From the NCBI GenBank assembly GCA_030609055.1, contig JAUWCZ010000009.1:1-36299 (forward strand): a stretch of 36,299 nt of DNA, written 5' to 3'. Source of the DNA: Chloroflexota bacterium (GTDB lineage: Bacteria; Chloroflexota; Anaerolineae; Anaerolineales; UBA11858). Below the pieces are notes generated by a model that worked only from the letters and a program-made list of their open reading frames with translations, was not told the DNA's origin and ran no database searches. This document shows, piece by piece, positions 30,888 to 36,299 of the stretch (the stretch's first letter is position 1; every line of letters starts with the position of its first letter). Position numbers and translations under genes: made by a program.

Positions 30888-32114
30888 ATGAATTTAGGAG
30901 CATCTTTACTGGAAGCCTTAGAAAGCCTCTCCTCCAACAAAGTCCGGACGGCGTTAACCATGCTGGGAATAATCATCGGGGTTGGCGCGGTCATCGCCAT
31001 GCTAGCCATAGGAACAGGCACTAAACAGGCCATCGTCGGAGAAATTGAAGGCATTGGCACCAACCTATTGTTTGTCGCTACCAATTATGAGGATGTAACA
31101 AACCCAGAACCGCTGACCATTCGAGATGCTGAAGCGCTAAATGACCCGGTCTTTGCTCCCTCAGTTGCGGCAGCAGCGCCGATTGTTCAAGGACAAGCTG
31201 AGTTGACTTATGCCAGTAATGGCACCACAGCCAGCTTAGTAGGAGTTACCGAGGATTATAGTCGGGTTCAGACTATTGAATTATCGGAAGGTGAATTTTT
31301 CAGCTCCACCCAGGTAAATGGCCTGGCATCGGCAGCTATCCTGGGCACCAATGTGGCGGAAGATTTGTTTGAACGTTCTGAGGGTTTGGTAGGTGAGACG
31401 GTCAGAGTAAATGGACAGCCATTCCGTGTTGTAGGGATCTTAAAGAAAGAAGGCGGATCCGATTTTGGCTCCAGTACTGATGATCAGATCCTGGTTCCCC
31501 TGACCACTGCTCAAGCGAGACTTTTGCCTCGAAGAGAGCATAATCAAGTGGATTTGATTTATGTCTCGGCAATTGACTCGGATTCCGTGAAGTCCGCTGA
31601 GGATGAAATCTCCCTCATTCTTCGAGATCGGCATAATTTAAAGTTGGCTGAGGATGATTTTATTATTCTTACCCAGGAATTGTTTCTGGATTTTGCCTCA
31701 ACTGTCACCGGAGTCTTCACGATCTTTCTCGGAGGAGTGGCAGGGATCAGTTTATTGGTTGGTGGAATCGGGATTATGAATATCATGCTGGTATCCGTCA
31801 CAGAAAGAACCAAGGAAATCGGCTTAAGAAAAGCAGTGGGTGCGAAGAAACGGGATATTTTGACACAATTCCTGATTGAATCCTCCTTGTTGAGTGTCAT
31901 AGGAGGAGCTGTGGGGATTGTCTTGGGGTGGATCTTATCATTAGGCGTTGGAAGAATTGCCGCCTCGAGTGATTTCCTTTTAAATCCTGCCATCACTTTG
32001 AATGCAGTGTTGTTGGCGACATTGTTCTCCGCTGCAGTCGGCTTGTTTTTTGGGATCTATCCTGCCAACCGGGCAGCCCAACTTGAGCCCATTGAGGCAC
32101 TTCGGAGTGAGTAA
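30888..32114 (+). CDS. MacB-type ABC transporter permease (408 aa)
   Basis: Membrane subunit with the MacB topology. One helix near residues 18-45 (RTALTMLGIIIGVGAVIAML) is followed by a large extracytoplasmic MacB_PCD domain of about 225 residues, then three C-terminal helices (FtsX domain) with the conserved loop SVTERTKEIGLRKAVGAKKR. The end, YPANRAAQLEPIEALRSE, is the family hallmark. Such mechanotransmission transporters do not carry substrate through the membrane but move the external domains to expel peptides, lipoproteins or antibiotics; the substrate here is unknown. A 58-bp gap separates it from the response regulator on the same strand. Confidence 0.95.
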   Translation: MNLGASLLEALESLSSNKVRTALTMLGIIIGVGAVIAMLAIGTGTKQAIVGEIEGIGTNLLFVATNYEDVTNPEPLTIRDAEALNDPVFAPSVAAAAPIVQGQAELTYASNGTTASLVGVTEDYSRVQTIELSEGEFFSSTQVNGLASAAILGTNVAEDLFERSEGLVGETVRVNGQPFRVVGILKKEGGSDFGSSTDDQILVPLTTAQARLLPRREHNQVDLIYVSAIDSDSVKSAEDEISLILRDRHNLKLAEDDFIILTQELFLDFASTVTGVFTIFLGGVAGISLLVGGIGIMNIMLVSVTERTKEIGLRKAVGAKKRDILTQFLIESSLLSVIGGAVGIVLGWILSLGVGRIAASSDFLLNPAITLNAVLLATLFSAAVGLFFGIYPANRAAQLEPIEALRSE

Positions 32115-32172
32115 TTAAGCCAGGTCTATTTGATAAGGGGTTTTGAGGACCTCGGTTGTTCCAAGAGGCACG

Positions 32173-32874
32173 ATGGAAAGAATTCTGGTTGTTGATGATG
32201 ACAGAGACATAGTACGCTTGGTTAGTTCTTATCTGGAGAAAGCCGGCTACGAAGTCGTTACAGCCAATGATGGCGAAACGGCTCTTCATGTGCTCCGGAG
32301 GGATCAGCCACAGCTGGTGATTTTGGATCTTATGCTTCCGGACAGGGATGGCTGGGATGTGGCCCGCTTAGTTCGCTCTGACCCTACCTTAGCTGCTACA
32401 CCTATTATTATGCTAACAGCACGAGTCGAAGATAACGAAAAGATTGTTGGCTTGGAAATTGGCGCAGATGATTACATCACAAAACCATTTAATCCTCGTG
32501 AGGTTGTAGCACGAGTGAGGGCTTTGCTGCGGCGTAGCCAACTCCAACAGGATATTCCAGCTCCGAACGTATTACAGGTAGGCAAGCTACTTCTTAATGT
32601 TGGGAAACGCGAGCTCACGCTGGAAGGAGAGGGTATCGATCTGACACCATCAGAATTTGAGTTGTTGAAAGTGCTGATGAGTAACCCCGGTTTTGTCATC
32701 ACACGGGATGAATTGGCAGAGAAAGCGCTCGGGTATCGCTCGGGTAGCCTGGGACGAACTCTGGATTCTCATATAAAAAATCTTCGCCGAAAGGTTGATC
32801 TCAACCCGGAAAAACTTTCCTTCATCCAGACCGTACATGGAATCGGGTATCGATTAAGGGATCAAGCAACATGA
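32173..32874 (+). CDS. OmpR/PhoB-family response regulator (233 aa)
   Basis: DNA-binding partner of the histidine kinase that follows. The receiver domain has the acidic pair D8/D9 (ILVVDDD), phospho-acceptor D52 (VILDLMLPDRDG), the conserved Thr in MLTAR and Lys in YITKPFNPRE. The C-terminal winged helix ends with DSHIKNLRRKVD and IQTVHGIGYRL, typical of the family. The start is the ATG at 32173 with AAGAGG 4 nt upstream; a TTG at 32143 is less likely. The stop overlaps the kinase start by 4 bp (ATGA). The neighbours suggest that it controls the exporter genes upstream. Confidence 0.94.
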   Translation: MERILVVDDDRDIVRLVSSYLEKAGYEVVTANDGETALHVLRRDQPQLVILDLMLPDRDGWDVARLVRSDPTLAATPIIMLTARVEDNEKIVGLEIGADDYITKPFNPREVVARVRALLRRSQLQQDIPAPNVLQVGKLLLNVGKRELTLEGEGIDLTPSEFELLKVLMSNPGFVITRDELAEKALGYRSGSLGRTLDSHIKNLRRKVDLNPEKLSFIQTVHGIGYRLRDQAT

Positions 32875-33998
32875 ATCAAATGTGGGTGAGAATCAGCCTG
32901 ACCTATATTGTGATCGCCATCTTCTTGTTTTTGATTCCCTCAGTTGTGTATCTAACCATCCGGGCGGATGAAATTAATCTCAGATATTCGGAGAGTGATG
33001 AGATCATCAATAGCTTATCAGCTGATGAAGGACACCAAAGTATATTGTCCAGATTTGTTAACTATCCCCGGATGAGTCTGGTTAATGGCTTGGCAAGGAT
33101 CCTCTTATCCATATCTATGGTAGGAATCCTGGTAGGGGTTATCAGCAGTCGGGGATTAGCCGCACCGCTGCGCAATTTAGCCCAAGCCGCCCAGGCTATT
33201 GGGTCCCAGGACTTATCCCAACGAATTGAGGTTAAAGGTACAGAGGAAGTCAGGGAAGTTGCCATCGCCTTTAATGCCATGGCGGCTGCTCTGGAAGAAG
33301 CAGATGGGTTAAGAAATAATATGCTGGCAGACATTGCCCATGAATTGCGGACACCGCTGACCGTGATCCAGGGAAACCTGCGGGCAATCCTCGATGATGT
33401 CTATGAGCTGGATAAAGTCGAGGTGGCGCGCCTCTATGATCAAACCAGGCAACTCTCCCGCTTGGTGAATGACTTGCATGACCTGGCTCTCCTTGAGGCT
33501 AAACAGTTTTCCTTGGATCTCACAAACTTAAATCTAATCGATGTGGTTCAGGATGTATCTGCAATCTATGCCCCAATTTTTGAAGAGCACGGAGTCAAAT
33601 TGACTCTTGATCTCCCTGAGACTGTGTCTACTATCCAGGGGGACTGTGCCAGGATTACCCAATGCTTAAATAACCTGCTAAATAACGCCATCCGCCACAC
33701 GCCCGAAGCGGGAGAAGTCACAATTCGGTTAACTGAAGATGAGAAGCAAGTATCCCTCGCTGTAAAAGATTCCGGCGCTGGTATCACCGCAGAACACCTA
33801 CCCTATGTTTTTGATCGGTTTTACCGCGTTGATCCGGATCGAAATCGGCGGACAGGGGGGTCAGGATTGGGGCTGGCGATATCACATGCCCTGGTTCTTG
33901 CCCACGGGGGAAAGATAAATGCAGCCAGTGAAGGAAAAGATCAAGGAAGTGAGTTTACAATCCAACTTCCCCGCAAAAGTAACAAACTAGAGTTCTGA
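32871..33998 (+). CDS. HAMP-domain sensor histidine kinase (375 aa)
   Basis: Membrane sensor paired with the preceding response regulator. There are two helices at about residues 8-30 and 73-93, enclosing a small extracytoplasmic region of only about 42 residues. A HAMP domain follows (SSRGLAAPLRNLAQAAQAIG), then the H-box AHELRTPL with H157, N-box NLLNNAIRHTP, G1 DSGAGI, F-box and G2 GGSGLGLAIS. All catalytic motifs are intact. The small external loop is like that of kinases which sense within or at the membrane, or through a partner transporter, as in antimicrobial-peptide sensing systems. This fits the MacB-type exporter in the same operon, but is inference. Confidence 0.94.
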   Translation: MNQMWVRISLTYIVIAIFLFLIPSVVYLTIRADEINLRYSESDEIINSLSADEGHQSILSRFVNYPRMSLVNGLARILLSISMVGILVGVISSRGLAAPLRNLAQAAQAIGSQDLSQRIEVKGTEEVREVAIAFNAMAAALEEADGLRNNMLADIAHELRTPLTVIQGNLRAILDDVYELDKVEVARLYDQTRQLSRLVNDLHDLALLEAKQFSLDLTNLNLIDVVQDVSAIYAPIFEEHGVKLTLDLPETVSTIQGDCARITQCLNNLLNNAIRHTPEAGEVTIRLTEDEKQVSLAVKDSGAGITAEHLPYVFDRFYRVDPDRNRRTGGSGLGLAISHALVLAHGGKINAASEGKDQGSEFTIQLPRKSNKLEF

Positions 33999-34119
33999 TA
34001 TCCAACGTCAGCTGCCAGCCATATTCCCCAGCACACAAGCAAATCTAAGGTTGCCTTGTCCCCCCGGTAATGCGCAATTTGTCCTATTGGGGAATATTGG
34101 TCCACAGAGATCCAAGGAC

Positions 34120-34149
34120 TTGGCAGCTTTTATTGTTTTTGGTTATAAT
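34120..34149 (+). promoter_or_regulatory. Sigma70-type promoter of the pit operon
   Basis: TTGGCA (34120-34125) and TATAAT (34144-34149), 18 bp apart, about 105 bp upstream of the phosphate transporter start. The 255-bp gap 33999-34253 holds no gene that I can support. Confidence 0.7.
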
Positions 34150-34253
34150 GATTGTCCCTGGAGTAAAAAATACAGTATATTAATGAAAGGGAGCAGATTT
34201 TATTCAAAGGTGTACGTGGATTTACCCTTTCTGTTGGCCGAGCGTGATTGCCT

Positions 34254-35243
34254 ATGGACCACTTATTAATCATAATTCTTGTAGCCCTGGCGCTGATATT
34301 TGATTTCCTGAATGGATTCCATGATAGCGCCAATGTGGTGGCGACCATGATTTCCTCCCGGGCAATGACGCCAACTGCTGCGCTGTTGATTGCCAGTGTG
34401 GCTAATTTTATTGGTCCCTTTGTTTTTGGAGTGGCGGTTGCAAAAACCATTGGACAGGATGTAGCATCGCCCTATTCAATCTCCATCGCAGTTGTCTTGG
34501 CTGCTTTGTTAAGCGCAAGTATTTGGAATCTGATCACCTGGTTTTTTGGGATTCCATCCAGCTCTTCCCACGCCCTAATTGGGGGAATCATCGGTGCGGT
34601 ATTGGCGGGATCTGGGGTGCAGGCATTAAAAATCGAGGGCTTAGCGCTGGTTGGCTTAGCCCTATTCTTATCACCAGTATTGGGATATTTAATTGGGCAG
34701 ATCGCCATGCGCATCTGCATGTGGTCTGTCCGCAATGCAACACCTAAGGCCAACTTATTTTTTAAGTACGGACAGATACCCACCGCATTTGCCCTGGCGC
34801 TCAGTCATGGAACCAATGATGCCCAAAAAACGATGGGGATCATAACCATGGGTCTGGTTGTGCTTGGGTATCAGAAGGCCTTTATAGTTCCCTGGTGGGT
34901 TATCTTAGCCAGCGCGACTGCGATAGCCATCGGCACCGCGGCAGGCGGGTGGCGGATTATCCATACCCTGGGCGGGAAATTTTATAAGATTCGACCCATC
35001 CATAGCTTCATCTCCCAACTGTCATCAATGTTCGTTATTATCGGCGCTTCTTTAGTCGGTGGACCAGTGAGTACCACCCATGTGGTCAGCTCGTCAATCC
35101 TTGGTGTTGGAGCAGCGCAACGGAAATCACAAGTCCGGTGGGGCGTTATGGGCGATATTTTAATGGCTTGGTTCCTGACTGTACCGGTGTCTGCCGGGAT
35201 TGCCGCAGGTTTGTATTATCTTGTTGATTACCTCATCCCTTAG
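34254..35243 (+). CDS. Inorganic phosphate transporter, PiT family (329 aa)
   Basis: Low-affinity cation-coupled phosphate uptake through the cytoplasmic membrane. The two halves carry the family repeat: FLNGFHDSANVVATMISSRAM near residues 18-38 and LSHGTNDAQKTMGIITMG in the second half. About ten helices are visible, with GIPSSSSHALIGGIIGA and GGPVSTTHVVSSSILGVGAAQR, both strong PiT motifs. The length (329) is typical of the short bacterial and archaeal type. The start is the ATG at 34254, just after a TTG at 34248; neither has a clear ribosome site. The DUF47 gene follows after 40 bp, the standard partner arrangement. Confidence 0.95.
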   Translation: MDHLLIIILVALALIFDFLNGFHDSANVVATMISSRAMTPTAALLIASVANFIGPFVFGVAVAKTIGQDVASPYSISIAVVLAALLSASIWNLITWFFGIPSSSSHALIGGIIGAVLAGSGVQALKIEGLALVGLALFLSPVLGYLIGQIAMRICMWSVRNATPKANLFFKYGQIPTAFALALSHGTNDAQKTMGIITMGLVVLGYQKAFIVPWWVILASATAIAIGTAAGGWRIIHTLGGKFYKIRPIHSFISQLSSMFVIIGASLVGGPVSTTHVVSSSILGVGAAQRKSQVRWGVMGDILMAWFLTVPVSAGIAAGLYYLVDYLIP

Positions 35244-35283
35244 GGATTCGGATAAGGATGGGTTCCTGAAATGGAGGATAAAA

Positions 35284-35922
35284 ATGGGTATCTCAGGTGT
35301 TTTTAAACGCGGACCTAAAGAAGATAAATTTGTAGGTATGTTGCTTGAGCAAAGCAAGATCACTGTGGAAGGTTTACGTTTACTGGAAAAGTGGCTTGGT
35401 AAATCAGAGCTTAAGGACAAAGCTATCGATCAGATGCGGGCGAAGGAGATCGAAGCTGACGAAGTCCGCCGCATCCTGATTGATGAACTGCACAATACCT
35501 TTATCACTCCACTGGACCGGGAAGATATCTTTATGCTTTCTCTTTACATTGATGATATCCTGGATTACTGCTACACAACCGTGGAAGAGATGCAGTTGCT
35601 CGAAATAGAAGCAGATGAGCATATGATCAATATGATTAAGATGACCAGGGAAGCGACAGAAGAGCTAGAAATGGCATTCCACCGTATTTTTACCAATCCG
35701 CGGGTTGCCGGTGAGCATGCTCGTAGGGCAAAAAAACTCGAAAACGAGGTTGAGCATCTTTACCGGGTGGCGATCAGTGAATTGTTCACCAAAGCCAAGG
35801 ATTTCTCTCCAATGATGGTGATGCTGCGGCGCCGGGAGCTCTACCGTCATGTCTCCAATATGGCGGATCAAGCGGACAAGGCTGCCGATATCCTCGGCAT
35901 GGTGGTGATGAAGCTGACTTAA
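35284..35922 (+). CDS. DUF47 (PhoU-like) PiT accessory protein (212 aa)
   Basis: A helical PhoU-like protein, probably cytoplasmic, that regulates or assists the PiT transporter. The DUF47 family is often linked to pit genes. Visible signs are FKRGPKEDKFVGMLLEQS, the PhoU-type metal-binding pattern in RAKEIEADEVRRILIDEL, FITPLDREDIFMLSLYIDDILD and a second E-rich repeat AKKLENEVEHLYR. The start is the ATG at 35284 with GGAGGA 5 nt upstream; the longer frame from 35200 lies inside the transporter gene. Length is normal. Only a weak 6-bp hairpin (35925-35945) follows. Confidence 0.94.
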   Translation: MGISGVFKRGPKEDKFVGMLLEQSKITVEGLRLLEKWLGKSELKDKAIDQMRAKEIEADEVRRILIDELHNTFITPLDREDIFMLSLYIDDILDYCYTTVEEMQLLEIEADEHMINMIKMTREATEELEMAFHRIFTNPRVAGEHARRAKKLENEVEHLYRVAISELFTKAKDFSPMMVMLRRRELYRHVSNMADQADKAADILGMVVMKLT

Positions 35923-36167
35923 TTTCTATCTGGAAAATTGATAGATTATAAGAAGAAATTTTACTTCGGTGATCAAGTTTAAGTTTCTGGTGATTGAGAT
36001 GACACAATATGTTATTCATTCCAAAACAAGGTTCTTCAAGGACGTGACAAATAAATGGTACATTACTAAAAAAACCGTATTTAAGATTCTAATAAGACAT
36101 AAAAAAGTACCTTGTAACAATAAAATAAGACAAAGACAATTTATTCCGACTTCAGTAAGAGGACAAT

Positions 36168-36299
36168 ATGGATATAATAAATAATTTGTTTTCAGAAACA
36201 GAATTTTTGAGTGTAGGAGATATTCTTATCAATATTCTGTTTGCGGGCATGATGGCATTTTTGATCAGAACGATATATATTAAATATGGAAATTCGCTG
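36168..36299 (+). CDS. Partial membrane protein, DUF4956-like N-terminus
   Basis: The first 44 codons of a gene that runs off the right edge. The ATG at 36168 has AGAGGA about 4 nt upstream. The residues FLSVGDILINILFAGMMAFL and IRTIYIKYGN resemble the N-terminal helix of DUF4956 membrane proteins, whose genes often lie near polyphosphate-polymerase (VTC-like) genes; this would fit the phosphate transporter just upstream. The family call rests on one helix and is tentative. The gene and the 245 bp before it are much more AT-rich than the rest of the window. Confidence 0.6.
   Translation, partial: MDIINNLFSETEFLSVGDILINILFAGMMAFLIRTIYIKYGNSL

Noticed and set aside
33999-34253. Riboswitch in the leader of the phosphate transporter
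   Set aside because: No known riboswitch core or convincing hairpin series is visible; only a promoter can be supported.
34051-34269. 72-aa open frame before the phosphate transporter
   Set aside because: It overlaps the promoter and the start of the transporter, and has no ribosome site or protein-like pattern.
35969-36184. 71-aa lysine-rich open frame in the AT-rich right end
   Set aside because: It overlaps the better-supported gene at 36168, which has a ribosome site. Its composition is what AT-rich DNA gives by chance.
1-36299. CRISPR arrays, insertion sequences, prophage or toxin-antitoxin genes
   Set aside because: No regular spaced repeats, transposase or integrase motifs, or paired small toxin genes were seen on either strand.

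Overview
The window looks like chromosomal DNA of a Chloroflexota bacterium, most likely class Anaerolineae. This is inferred from the gene set and style: secreted proteins with Ig-like modules and Thr/Pro-rich stalks, lipoproteins with ISSC-type lipoboxes, a cell-surface alpha-2-macroglobulin homologue, MacB-type exporters, and no outer-membrane genes. Base composition is moderate, apart from an AT-rich non-coding block at 21.4-21.9 kb and an AT-rich right end. I see no CRISPR array, insertion sequence, phage gene or rRNA. There are two tRNA genes, Leu(CAA) and Ser(CGA).

Layout. 1-11.2 kb is a cell-surface block, almost all on the minus strand: a partial lipoprotein, a 4-TM protein, a 1017-aa LysM/CARDB protein, an Ig/FnIII lipoprotein, a small cysteine-rich membrane protein (plus strand) and a 1954-aa alpha-2-macroglobulin whose thioester cysteine is replaced by serine. 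11.5-13.7 kb has ssb divergent from a deoxynucleoside kinase and a nucleotidyltransferase-like protein. 13.7-19 kb holds a soluble GAF histidine kinase and a tightly overlapped five-gene operon: GntR regulator, CPBP membrane protease, ABC ATPase, ABC-2 permease and a membrane zinc-ribbon protein. The CPBP and zinc-ribbon proteins end in the same LDESRY tail. 19.1-21.4 kb has tRNA-Leu, a Cys-motif flavoprotein and glgC.

21.4-21.9 kb is a 516-bp AT-rich gap between two convergent genes. It holds two perfect and five one-mismatch DnaA boxes and looks like a replication origin or another DnaA-binding locus. 21.9-25.3 kb (minus) has an enoyl-CoA hydratase, an M23 peptidase, a small EthD-like protein and a GAF-GGDEF diguanylate cyclase. 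25.6-28.5 kb has a conserved-looking acidic small protein, a DUF1232 protein, a HAD phosphatase coupled to a membrane protein, and tRNA-Ser. 28.7-34 kb is a five-gene export and sensing cassette: HlyD-type adaptor, MacB-type ATPase and permease, response regulator and histidine kinase. 34-36 kb has a Pit phosphate transporter with its DUF47 partner, then an AT-rich stretch leading into a truncated membrane gene resembling DUF4956.

The themes are surface and envelope proteins, two separate ABC-transporter operons each with its own regulator, and the DnaA-box region. The most interesting points are that region, the shared C-terminal tail in the GntR/CPBP/ABC operon, and the thioester-less macroglobulin.
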